Source of the DNA: an uncultured Schlesneria sp.
GTDB lineage: Bacteria; Planctomycetota; Planctomycetia; Planctomycetales; Planctomycetaceae
Assembly (NCBI GenBank): GCA_903858935.1
Contig: CAIOKO010000176.1
Location: forward strand, 38,504-102,503
Length of the DNA: 64,000 nt
Reading direction: 5' to 3'
The position numbers and the translations under genes were made by a program. Under the pieces are notes generated by a model. The model did not search any database and was not told the DNA's origin. It saw nothing but the letters and a program-made list of their open reading frames with translations. Below, piece after piece: positions 36,505-45,900 of this stretch (position 1 is the first letter of the stretch; every line of letters begins with the position of its first letter).

Positions 36505-37965
36505 TCAACGGGTTGATCGAGTTCGTTGGATCAGGAACACGAGCCACGCCGCGATGATCGGGAATCCAAAAAACAAGGTGGCTTCAGCCGAAAGTGCTGA
36601 TGTGCGGCCGAAGTGCATGAAGTTGTAAAGGCGAACCAGGCCAGATGACATTCCCGATGGAGCCAGCAGATAAGCCGAAGAAAGATCCAGATACGCCCAG
36701 TAACAGAGTAGCGCGATTGCCAATAATCGAGGCTGATCCCGCAGGCGAAACCGGAGTGCCGATGCGCGACTGGCTGGTACAACAGGAGAAGTTGCGTTTG
36801 CCCCCTCGATGGCACTGCCTGGAATCGCATGTCCGGCCAACAGTTCTGACAGGTGAAGGCCCTCGGTCTGACTGGTGGCACGAATCCATAACTGGACCAG
36901 CACGGCTCGCGGCAGCAACCAGATGGCTAAAGCAAGGACCCAGGGAAGGGGAGTATCATAGAAGGGATGAAGCCACTGTTGTTGGAATAAAACACCGGTC
37001 GCAAGACTTAAAAGCAATGACCCCGACAGACCGGGTAACAGGAACGATCGTTGAAACATCTGCAAGGCGCCGAGTTTTCGATTCGACGTCAACGAGCGGC
37101 TCAGGCACCATGCGGTCATGGCTGCACACACACTGACCGCCATTGCGATGATCATCTCGTGCGTCAGTCCGGTCAATTGTGATCGCTGACTGACCATCAG
37201 CTTGATCCCGCTGAAGAGGTTCATTGAAAGGAACCCGAGAGGAATGAGACAACCACAAATGACTGCCAGTAGAAGATAGATCTTTGCGATCCGATCGAAA
37301 GTACCAGATCCCGCTGGATCGTCATGCTGTTCACCGTTCGCATCGTGTTCCCGGACGGTCCAGTAAATCGCACCTGCAATCAGCGGCAATTGAATCAAAA
37401 CAGGCCAGGCCGACTGTATCAGCATTTCGCGGCGATCAAGCCCCACGCGTTGAGCCGCGATGAACCAGTCTGTCCAGCTTGCCGTCTGTAGCAGTGCCGC
37501 CAGCTCAAACTCTTGAAATGCGACGAGGCTCATTAAACCCAGGGCAGGTAAGGCTCGGCGGATCGGGCCATGCCAGAAGCACAACACCATCTGCCAGGCT
37601 TCACCTAGAGACCACTGGCTTGCTTTCCATAGCAGCCATCGGCAGTGAATCGCTGAGTGGCTCGCCAGAGCCGCAGGTGACGCGTTAAGCGTAATCACGC
37701 CCACCGGAACGACTCGGAACAGAAGCAGTCCCACGCACAAGGCTTCGGCCAGACGAGGCGACGATAACGCGAGACTGCGATAAGAATACCCGACAAGTAG
37801 CTCGGGAAAGAGGAATGGTGCCAGTAAAAGAAAGAAAATAAACGGCCGCCATCCATCGGAAGCTCGTCGAATCCACCGTTCAACCGCGACGCAAAGTGGC
37901 CATGCCACCACACAGACAAGAATGGTTCTCGCCAGTGTCCACCAACAGGCTGATGCAAGACTCAC
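36505..37965 (-). CDS. ABC transporter permease, iron(III)/thiamine type
   Basis: A 486-residue double-length permease with about twelve hydrophobic helices, like FbpB/AfuB-type or ThiP-type permeases in which two modules are fused. The first EAA-like loop region lies around residues 120-180 (GPIRRALPALGLMSLVAFQE). The C-terminal module ends with SALSAEATLFFGFPIIAAWL. It starts 28 bases after the binding-protein gene. The substrate is most likely ferric iron or a similar small ligand, judged from the binding protein, but the sequence alone does not decide. Confidence 0.85.
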   Translation of the reverse strand: MSLASACWWTLARTILVCVVAWPLCVAVERWIRRASDGWRPFIFFLLLAPFLFPELLVGYSYRSLALSSPRLAEALCVGLLLFRVVPVGVITLNASPAALASHSAIHCRWLLWKASQWSLGEAWQMVLCFWHGPIRRALPALGLMSLVAFQEFELAALLQTASWTDWFIAAQRVGLDRREMLIQSAWPVLIQLPLIAGAIYWTVREHDANGEQHDDPAGSGTFDRIAKIYLLLAVICGCLIPLGFLSMNLFSGIKLMVSQRSQLTGLTHEMIIAMAVSVCAAMTAWCLSRSLTSNRKLGALQMFQRSFLLPGLSGSLLLSLATGVLFQQQWLHPFYDTPLPWVLALAIWLLPRAVLVQLWIRATSQTEGLHLSELLAGHAIPGSAIEGANATSPVVPASRASALRFRLRDQPRLLAIALLCYWAYLDLSSAYLLAPSGMSSGLVRLYNFMHFGRTSALSAEATLFFGFPIIAAWLVFLIQRTRSTR

Positions 37966-37993
37966 TGCTTGTTTCTCATTTGAAGAAGCTGAC

Positions 37994-39082
37994 TCACTTC
38001 AGGTACTCGGTTTTCAGCCATGCCAGACATTCGCGACGAGCAGGTAACAGCGAGCGAAGGTCGATTCCCTCTTGGGACCAATCGACAAGCTTTTTTACGT
38101 CGTCAGGTAGTTCTAGCCCATCGATTGGGCCGAGTGGAATCTGGCGCGACTTGGATTTGGCGAGGGTCATTTCAACTTTGGGCGAAGCCAGGTAATCGGC
38201 CAGACGCTGAGCCGCTTTCAGACGTTTCGTACCTCTTATGATTCCTACGGTGTTCGGGATGCAGATCGTATAATAGTGCTTGGTACTTGAGCCTTGAGAG
38301 GGGGGGTTGTCGTCTGGTTCTGCCGTAATTCGGATTGGAAACATTTCGACGGGAAGCCCGTCATCAATCGCCACGAATACATCGTCTGTATCGGTTAGTC
38401 CTGCGTCGCAGGTTTCTTGAGCAACGATGTCTTTGACGGCGGCATTACCATCGACCTCTCTTAAACCGCGCAATCGAAGATCACGATGCCACATCTTCAG
38501 TCGATCACCACCCCATAAGTGCCACAGGACCGTGTAATGGGTTAAGGTGGTGCCAAATAAAGGCTTCGCCATGGCCACCCGGGACGGTTCCAGTGTGAAG
38601 AGAGACCCTAATGTTTCTTCCGTCGCGGCGGCCTTGTGGCTATTGACGATGTAAACCCGCATGCGTGCGGCAAAGCCAACCCAGTAGCCATCGGCGTCGC
38701 GATATCGCTCGGGTATGCGCTCCCAGCTCGCACCTTGATAACGTTCCAGTATTCCCTGTTGTTGCAACTCAACCATTCCCAGAAGTTCGTTATTCCAGAA
38801 TACATCGCAGCGAGGCTGCGACCGCTCTTGGACAATCAGGTTGATCAGGCCCAGTGACTTGGTGGCTTCGGTGTCGTATCGCGCCTGGATACGAATTCCT
38901 GTCTCTCGAAAGAAATCGTCCAAAACCTGTTCGGCAAAAATACGATCGTGAGCACAGTAGACAACAAGCGTTTTGTCATCCGATCCTGAACCAGGCAAGA
39001 TGCTCAGCCATAAGCTCGCCAGCACCAGCGCCGCGAACACGGGAATAAGAACTATTGAACGATTTGTTGCAGAGTCTGTCAT
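37994..39082 (-). CDS. Extracellular solute-binding protein, iron(III) type
   Basis: A 362-residue periplasmic binding protein. The N-terminal signal or anchor is IVLIPVFAALVLASLWLS. The mature start TLVVYCAHDRIFAEQVLDDF is characteristic of the FbpA/FutA and related family 1 proteins that bind Fe3+. Two lobes can be followed, with GLTDTDDVFVAIDD near residue 215 and YTICIPNTVGIIRGTKR near 275. Tyr ligands of the Fe-binding type (usually a YY pair) appear at KHYYTIC, but placement is unsure. It is the first gene of the ABC unit. Confidence 0.87.
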   Translation of the reverse strand: MTDSATNRSIVLIPVFAALVLASLWLSILPGSGSDDKTLVVYCAHDRIFAEQVLDDFFRETGIRIQARYDTEATKSLGLINLIVQERSQPRCDVFWNNELLGMVELQQQGILERYQGASWERIPERYRDADGYWVGFAARMRVYIVNSHKAAATEETLGSLFTLEPSRVAMAKPLFGTTLTHYTVLWHLWGGDRLKMWHRDLRLRGLREVDGNAAVKDIVAQETCDAGLTDTDDVFVAIDDGLPVEMFPIRITAEPDDNPPSQGSSTKHYYTICIPNTVGIIRGTKRLKAAQRLADYLASPKVEMTLAKSKSRQIPLGPIDGLELPDDVKKLVDWSQEGIDLRSLLPARRECLAWLKTEYLK

Positions 39083-39152
39083 TTCGGGTTGCGTGCCAAA
39101 TCAGTGCGTGTGCGCCAGTCAGTGCTCTTGATCGTTTACGAATTGAAATGTC

Positions 39153-39183
39153 GCCACAGGCGGCCCATGCTGCCGCCTGTGGC
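39153..39183. repeat. Strong 12-bp palindrome
   Basis: Perfect 12-bp stem (GCCACAGGCGGC / GCCGCCTGTGGC) with a 7-base loop, in the 125-base gap after the hydrolase start-to-end pair on the minus strand. No T-run follows on either strand. It may be a factor-assisted terminator or a dispersed palindrome. Confidence 0.7.
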
Positions 39184-39207
39184 ACACGATTCATTGATTC
39201 TGACGCA

Positions 39208-40137
39208 TCACTCGCGTTTCAAAAGTCCCTGTCGTTTCAGCCATTCGCCGGCTCGTTGTGGCCAGGAATTGACAGGTTCGCCTGTGTCCCGCATCCCATA
39301 TCCGTGACCTCCTGTCGAATAAACGTGCAGCTCTGTAGAGACGTTTACTTTCTTCAACTCGGTCGCAATGTGCAGGCTGCTGAAGACGGTAACGGGATCG
39401 TCCCAGGCATGTACAAGAAATGTAGGAGGTGCGTCCTTGGTGATGGTGACGTCTTCTCGCATCCTGGTCGGTTCCCCTTTTTTCTCAAAGTAAGCGGGGT
39501 AGATCAGCATGGAGAAGTCGGGTCGAAACGAAACTTGATCAACGGCGTCAACCGACTCGTATTGTCGCTGGGCAAAATACGAAGTGAGGCCAGCGGTTTC
39601 ACCCCCGGCTGAAAAACCGAGGATTCCAATACGCTTTGGGTTCAGTCCCAATTCTTCAGCCTGACTGCGAACGAGGCTGACGGCCCGTTGAGCATCTTGA
39701 ACTGCAGCCTTCCAGCGATCACCGTTGGGGGTCCGTGTCGGAACGCGGTACTTCAACACGATTCCTGTCACACCGAGTGTCGTCAGCCATTCGGCAGTCT
39801 CGGTCCCTTCATGATTGAAGGCAAGAATGGAATGACCACCACCGGGACAGATGATGACCGACGTACCGGTGTCCGTTTCCTTCGAGGGACGATAAATTGA
39901 GATCGTCGGAATAGAGACATTGGTCAGTCGAATTATCCGCTTGCCACCAGCATCTTTGGCATCGGGCTTGGTGACGTCCTGTTCGGGAGGGAGTTCCACG
40001 GTGTCACCTGGCGGCTTCTCAGGCCAGATCGGTTTGACAATCGACGGTTTGGCTTCTTGGGCGACCACGGATGTCGCCATCAGGAACGTTGAAAGGAGAC
40101 TGAGGATACCGAGCAAGCGCAATCTCTGTCGTAACAC
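39208..40137 (-). CDS. Secreted alpha/beta hydrolase (esterase-like)
   Basis: A 309-residue protein. A signal peptide (LGILSLLSTFLMATSVVA) ends near residue 26 (VVAQE). The nucleophile is Ser176 in GFSAGG; the acid is in HAWDDPV and the His in GGHGYGM near residue 283. The oxyanion loop reads ICPGGGHSILAFNHEG. This matches the acetyl-xylan-esterase or BD-FAE-like group common in planctomycetes, acting on polysaccharide acetyl groups (inference). It is followed by the palindrome at 39153. Confidence 0.87.
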   Translation of the reverse strand: MLRQRLRLLGILSLLSTFLMATSVVAQEAKPSIVKPIWPEKPPGDTVELPPEQDVTKPDAKDAGGKRIIRLTNVSIPTISIYRPSKETDTGTSVIICPGGGHSILAFNHEGTETAEWLTTLGVTGIVLKYRVPTRTPNGDRWKAAVQDAQRAVSLVRSQAEELGLNPKRIGILGFSAGGETAGLTSYFAQRQYESVDAVDQVSFRPDFSMLIYPAYFEKKGEPTRMREDVTITKDAPPTFLVHAWDDPVTVFSSLHIATELKKVNVSTELHVYSTGGHGYGMRDTGEPVNSWPQRAGEWLKRQGLLKRE

Positions 40138-40441
40138 GTGATTCTTTCTATTGCATCAAGGGGGACGATGACTCGCGGTGAAGAACGTTCTTGGGTTCGA
40201 AATTCTCCCGTCGAACTAAAAAGCAGGAAACACAAAAGCAGGATACACAACTTCGTGACGGCCTGAACACTGTCAAGGGCGGGGAAACCGACAATCACTG
40301 GTTTGATCCATCTGACAGTTGTTATTGTCACAAGCACGAGGCAATTCGACTTTTCAGCCGCTAAGAACACCGCAATTTCAGTCGAATTCATTACGATCTG
40401 TACCTTTCGTGAAACGTCCTCTTTCACTATGCGAGCGAAAA
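40138..40441. other. Divergent intergenic region
   Basis: About 300 bases between the divergent hydrolase and cyclase genes. Presumably both promoters are here, but I could not place them. An upstream in-frame extension of the cyclase gene (from 40319) looks non-coding. Confidence 0.45.
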
Positions 40442-41374
40442 ATGCTGAATTCAAATCTCCCAAAAATCGACGATGAAACCCGAGTGGCAGTCCAGGTATT
40501 GGCGGACAGTCGGCAACGAAGAAAGTCCTTCTACCGACCGGGGCTCGCCTGTTTTTTGATTGTGTCCGTCGTTTTCGTTTGTACTTTAGCGACTTTTGTC
40601 ACGGCGGAGGATTCTTTTGGCAAAGATGATTCCGTACGGAATATTACCCTGGAACAACTGGCCGCAGGTGATGTCCAGCTGGTCGATCTGACGCACGGTC
40701 TCAACGATAAAAGTCCGTTCTGGCCCGGCGCGGATTACCAGCCGTTCGAGCTGAAGACGATTGCAACCATCGAAAAAAACGGAGTCTTCTCGAAAACGTT
40801 CGCGATGCCGGAACATTTCGGGACACACATTGACGCCCCGTGTCATTTCGAGCAGGGGCAACCAGGTCTGGAGGAAATCAAACCAACGGATTTGTTGGCT
40901 CCCGGTGTTCTCCTTGATGTGTCCATGGCTGCCGAAGCTGATTCAGATTACCGGTTGTCATTGGCAGATGTGATAAATTGGGAACAAGCCAATGGTCCCA
41001 TTCCAATGCGGGCCATCGTGCTCTTGAAGACGGGGTGGAGTCGATTCTGGGACAGCAATGTCCGATATCGGAATCAGGATCTCCAGGGAAAAATGCACTT
41101 CCCCGGCTTTTCTGCCGAGGCGGCGCGTTGGTTGGTAAAAGAACGTCAAGTCCGTGGGATTGGAATTGACACGCTGAGCATCGATCATGGCCCTTCAAAG
41201 GATTTCATCGTGCATCACGTCGTGAACGGAGCGGGTCGGTATGGTTTGGAAAATGTTGCGCATCTCGACAAACTTCCTGTTCGCAACTTTTTCCTGATCG
41301 TCGCCCCCATTAAGATCACAACGGGGACTGGTGGTCCGACGCGGTTGTTTGCGGTACTCCCCCGTAACAAATAG
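40442..41374 (+). CDS. Cyclase-family (kynurenine formamidase-like) secreted protein
   Basis: A 310-residue protein of the PF04199 metal-dependent cyclase family. The metal motif is HFGTHIDAPCHF; the family start VQLVDLTHGLNDKSPFWPGA and the region RGIGIDTLSIDHGPSKDF are present. A membrane-anchor helix precedes the domain (about residues 32-56, FLIVSVVFVCTLATFV), so it acts outside the cytoplasm. The ATG at 40442 follows a long in-frame extension to 40319 that lacks features. Kynurenine formamidase or an amide/lactone hydrolase role is possible; tryptophan genes are not nearby. Confidence 0.85.
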   Translation: MLNSNLPKIDDETRVAVQVLADSRQRRKSFYRPGLACFLIVSVVFVCTLATFVTAEDSFGKDDSVRNITLEQLAAGDVQLVDLTHGLNDKSPFWPGADYQPFELKTIATIEKNGVFSKTFAMPEHFGTHIDAPCHFEQGQPGLEEIKPTDLLAPGVLLDVSMAAEADSDYRLSLADVINWEQANGPIPMRAIVLLKTGWSRFWDSNVRYRNQDLQGKMHFPGFSAEAARWLVKERQVRGIGIDTLSIDHGPSKDFIVHHVVNGAGRYGLENVAHLDKLPVRNFFLIVAPIKITTGTGGPTRLFAVLPRNK

Positions 41375-41419
41375 ATGTTGGCAAAAGGCACACTGCGATC
41401 AAAATCGAATGGATACAAC

Positions 41420-42790
41420 ATGTTGACTCGTCCCATCGCTCTGTTTGTTGGCTTATTGTGCTGTTTGACAATGTCCGCATCTGCGGAGGCACAGTCGCTG
41501 CGGATTGCGAAATTTCAACTGGATGTCACCCCTCCCCTTGGTTCTGCACTGTGCGAGGGGTTTGTTACTGAGGCATCAAGCGTTGATGATCCGCTATTAG
41601 TTCGTGGCGTGGTGATTCTTGGTGCCGCCGACCCGATCGTACTTTGTGCCGTTGACTTTGTTGGACTTGGTAATTCAGGGTACGACGCCTGGCGCGAAAC
41701 ATTGGCCAAGGGGGCGAGAACTTCACCGTCGCGCGTCGCCGTTCATGCACTGCATCAGCACGACGCTCCGGGTTTTGATTTGAGTGAGATCGAATTACTG
41801 GCTCCATTGGGAATCGAAAGCAAGGCATGTAACGTCCCCTTCGTAAAAGACGTCCTCAAGCGACTCGAAGCGGCCGTCAAGGAATCACTCGCGTCCGCTC
41901 AGCCGTTTACGCATATCGGTACCGGACAGGCGACGGTCGATCGGGTTGCGTCCAATCGTCGAATTCTTGGTGATGACGGTAAGGTGAAAATTGTCCGTTT
42001 AAGTTCCACCAGAGATCCTGATGCGATTGCTGCGCCTGAAGGAGTCATCGATCCCGAACTGAAATTGCTCAGCTTCTGGAATGCTGATTCGCCATTAATA
42101 TCGATCACCTATTACGCAACTCATCCGCAAAGCCATTATGGAAAAGGTGCCGTCAGCTCGGACTTCGTCGGCCTGGCACGAGCCACTCGCGATCGAGCAG
42201 AACCGAAATTGTTTCATGTCCACTTTAATGGAGCCGGGGGAAACGTCGCTGCTGGAAAGTACAACAACGGCTCGCCCGAAGCCCGAATCGAACTGACCCA
42301 GCGGCTGGCTGCGGGAATGGAACAGGCGTGGAAGAATACAAAACGAGTTCCAATCACTGCTAAAGATATCGAATGGCGAGTCGAGCCCGTAGTATTGCCT
42401 CTTCGGGATCGGCTATTGAACCTGACGGACATCGAAAAAGTTCTGCTCGATGAAAAGGCGAAGCCAATCGAACGAATTCGTTCTGCCAAGGATATTGCGT
42501 ATGCAAAGCGAGTCATGGCTAAACAAACGATTGACCTCAGTTGTCTGCGGTTCGGTCAAGCGGTTATCCTGAATCTGCCTGGAGAAATATTCATCGAATA
42601 CCAACTCGCCGCACAGAAAATGCGGCCCGATCGTTTTGTCTGTACCGCCGGTTATGGTGACTATGGAGCTGGTTACATCGGAACAGCAATCGCTTACGGG
42701 CAGGGAGGCTACGAAACCAGTTTTGTCTCTCGCACCGCACCCGAGGCTGAAACGGTGTTGATCGAAGCGATCGGTAAATTACTCAAGTAA
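41420..42790 (+). CDS. Neutral/alkaline ceramidase-like secreted protein
   Basis: A 456-residue protein. The signal peptide (LFVGLLCCLTMSASAEA) is clear. The body resembles the N-terminal catalytic domain of neutral/alkaline ceramidases, widely present in planctomycetes as secreted proteins: FQLDVTPPLGSALCEGFV start, HALHQHDAPGF, and HFNGAGGNVAAGKYN motifs. The metal-site histidines in HQHDAP and YYATHPQSHYGKG fit. The start at 41420 is 45 bases after the cyclase stop; the open frame begins at 41375. Its substrate is unlikely to be ceramide in this organism (inference). Confidence 0.83.
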   Translation: MLTRPIALFVGLLCCLTMSASAEAQSLRIAKFQLDVTPPLGSALCEGFVTEASSVDDPLLVRGVVILGAADPIVLCAVDFVGLGNSGYDAWRETLAKGARTSPSRVAVHALHQHDAPGFDLSEIELLAPLGIESKACNVPFVKDVLKRLEAAVKESLASAQPFTHIGTGQATVDRVASNRRILGDDGKVKIVRLSSTRDPDAIAAPEGVIDPELKLLSFWNADSPLISITYYATHPQSHYGKGAVSSDFVGLARATRDRAEPKLFHVHFNGAGGNVAAGKYNNGSPEARIELTQRLAAGMEQAWKNTKRVPITAKDIEWRVEPVVLPLRDRLLNLTDIEKVLLDEKAKPIERIRSAKDIAYAKRVMAKQTIDLSCLRFGQAVILNLPGEIFIEYQLAAQKMRPDRFVCTAGYGDYGAGYIGTAIAYGQGGYETSFVSRTAPEAETVLIEAIGKLLK

Positions 42791-42938
42791 ATTGTGATTC
42801 AATAAGTGCGGTATTACGACAATTCATTAACGCAGCCTCTCCAAGTTTTATTTTTGTGATAACGAAGAACCGTCCTCGAAACATTCTTCACGGCGTTGCC
42901 CTGACCTGATCTTCCTCTCAATAACCGAGATTCTCAAT

Positions 42939-45900
42939 ATGCGTCGCTCGACAATACTTTTCGTTTGTTTGTCCGTCCTGTCCGTCCAAGTCGATGCCAA
43001 AGACTTTCAAGTTCACCGGTTTGAACGCCAGCAGTTAACCGACGAATATTTTTCGGAAGGGGCTGGTTTCGGCGACCTGAACAACGACGGTAAACCCGAT
43101 ATCGTACATGGCCCTTACTGGTGGGAAGGGCCTGAGTTCACTCGACGGCGCGAGATCTACCCAGCCAAGCCACAGAATCGACGTGGTTACTCCGACAACT
43201 TTTTCTCGTGGGTTCACGACTTCAACGGCGATGGCTGGAACGATGTGTTGACGGCCGGATTGCCGGGAACACCGGGATTCATCTTTGTGAATCCCGGCGT
43301 GCCCAATCATGACATGCATTGGACGCGGCATAAGATCTTCGATCAGGTTGGAAATGAGTCGCCCCAATTCGTCAATCTCGTGGGTGATTCCACCCCCGAG
43401 CTGGTCTTTGCGAGCGATGGTGTGTTTGGTTATTTGAAGTTCGATCCCAAGCAACCCTTCGCGCCGCAGACGCTGCATGTCATCAGTGGAAAGATTGCGG
43501 ATACCCCATTCGGCCATGGACTGGGAGTCGGGGATGTCGACGGCGACGGTCTTCAGGATGTGCTCTATAAGGACGGCTGGCTTCAGCAACCGAAATCGCT
43601 TGAAGGTGATCCGTTGTGGACTCTGAACAAGTACCAGTTCACCGGAGCTGGCGGGGGTGACATGTATGCCTACGACATCGACGGAGATGGCGATAACGAT
43701 GTCATCTCCAGCTTGCAGGCGCATGCATTCGGACTGGCGTGGTTCGAGCAAGTCAAAGACGGTGACCAAATCAGCTTCAAAAAACATCTGATCATGGGTG
43801 AGAAACCCGATGACAACCCTTATGGGGTACTCTTTACCGAATTGCATACGGTCGCTCTGCAGGACATTGACGGAGATGGTCTGAAGGATATTGTGACCGG
43901 CAAAACCTATTGGTCACACCATGACAGAAGTCCCATGTGGGATGCCGGCGCCGTCGTCTATTGGTTCAAACTGGTTCGCGGAAAAGAGGGGGTGAGCTGG
44001 ATTCCTTACCTCGCTGATGGAGAATCAGGAGTTGGCCGACAATTGAGTGTCGGTGATCTGAATGGCGATAAGCTTCCCGATGTTGTCATCGGGGGCATGA
44101 AGGGTTGCCATGTTCTTCGTCAGACCGTGGCCACTGTCTCAGAAGCCGAATGGAAGGCTGCTCAGCCGAAGACGCCGATTGCGATGGCCGAAGGACTGTC
44201 GCCCGAAGCCGCCGCAGCAAACATGACTGTTCCTGATGGATTCCACGTGACATTGGCAGCTGGCGAACCGCTCGTGCATCAACCGATTGCATTCACGATT
44301 GACAAGCGGGGTCGCTTGTGGGTTGCCGAGGCATACACTTATCCCAATCGCGCGGCCGATGGTCAGGGAAAAGACAAGATCGTGATTCTCGAAGATAAGG
44401 ATGGTGATGGTTCGTTCGAATCGCGAAAGATCTTCATTGAAGGACTGAATCTCATCAGCGGACTTGAACTTGGTTTTGGCGGAGTCTGGGTTGGGGCCGC
44501 TCCCTACCTGATGTTCATCCCCGATCGAAACGGCGATGATGTTCCCGATAAAGTTGAGAACTCCGTTCCGCCTCAAGGGGTCATGTTTCCGAAAGATGTT
44601 CCGCCTGGCGCAACAGTGCTACTCGACGGATTCGGCTGGCAGGATACGCATGAGACTTTGAATTCATTCATCTGGGGACCGGACGGATGGCTTTATGGAT
44701 GTCACGGCGTCTTCACTCATTCGAAAGTTGGTAAGCCCGGTTCAAAGGATGAAGAACGTCAGGGATTGAACGCGGGTGTCTGGCGTTATCACCCGACAAA
44801 ACATCAATTCGAAGTCTTTTCGCATGGCACCAGTAATCCATGGGGCGTCGATTTCAATGACCGGGGTCAGGCGTTTATTACGGCCTGTGTGATTCCACAC
44901 TTGTGGCACATGGTGCAGGGGGGCCGTTATCACCGTCAGGGTGGGCAACACTTCAACCCCTATACCTTCGACGACATTAAAACGATTGCCGACCACGCAC
45001 ATTACGTCGGGAATCTGGCCGATCACGCCTGGTGGGGCCACGAACCACATGCCCCTTCCGACACGCTTGCCGCAGGAGGAGGCCACGCCCATTGTGGAGC
45101 CATGATTTACCTCGCCGACAATTGGCCGGCGAAATATCGCAATCAAATCTACATGCACAATGTGCACGGCAATCGGATCAATGAGTGCCTGTTAGAACCA
45201 TCAGGCTCGGGATATATCGGAAAACGAGCACCCGATACGATGATTGCCAATGACCGCTGGTTCCGCGGAATTAATCTTAAGTACGGACCGGATGGTTCGG
45301 TCTACCTGATCGACTGGTACGACAAGAACGCCTGTCACCGCACCAATCCCGAGATCTGGGACCGAACGAATGGCCGGGTCTATAACATCGCTTATGGAAA
45401 TGTTGACAAGGCTGCAAAGGATACTCAGCACGCGTCATTGAAGTCACTCAGCAGCGGTAATGTGCAAGGATTGCTTGATCTGCTGGAACATCCCAACGAA
45501 TGGTATGTCAGAATGGCTCGCCATTTATTGCAGGAGCAATTGGCTGATGTTCAAACGACGCCTGGAAAGATCCTTGGCGAAACTCCAGATCAAGTTCCTT
45601 CGATCCTGAAATCCAAGTTCAAAAAGGCCGATAGTATATCTCAAAAGCTTCGAATCCTGTGGACGATCCACTCGCTTTATGGAATCAGTTCCGATTTGAC
45701 AGACGAGCTGTTAAACGCGACGGGACCTGGTAGTGAGTATCTTCGAGCCTGGGCCGTTCAACTTGAGCTGGAAGATCGAACGGCGTCTCCGGCAATCCTG
45801 TCAAAGATGACCGAGTTGGCAAAGAGCGATCCGTCACCGGTCGTCAGACTTTATCTCGCGTCATCGCTACAACGACTGCCGCTGGATCAACGCTGGTCAC

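Noticed and set aside
43035..43847. 270-codon minus-strand frame inside the giant PVC-type gene
   Set aside because: The plus-strand protein has clear FG-GAP motifs throughout this stretch; the minus frame is a shadow.
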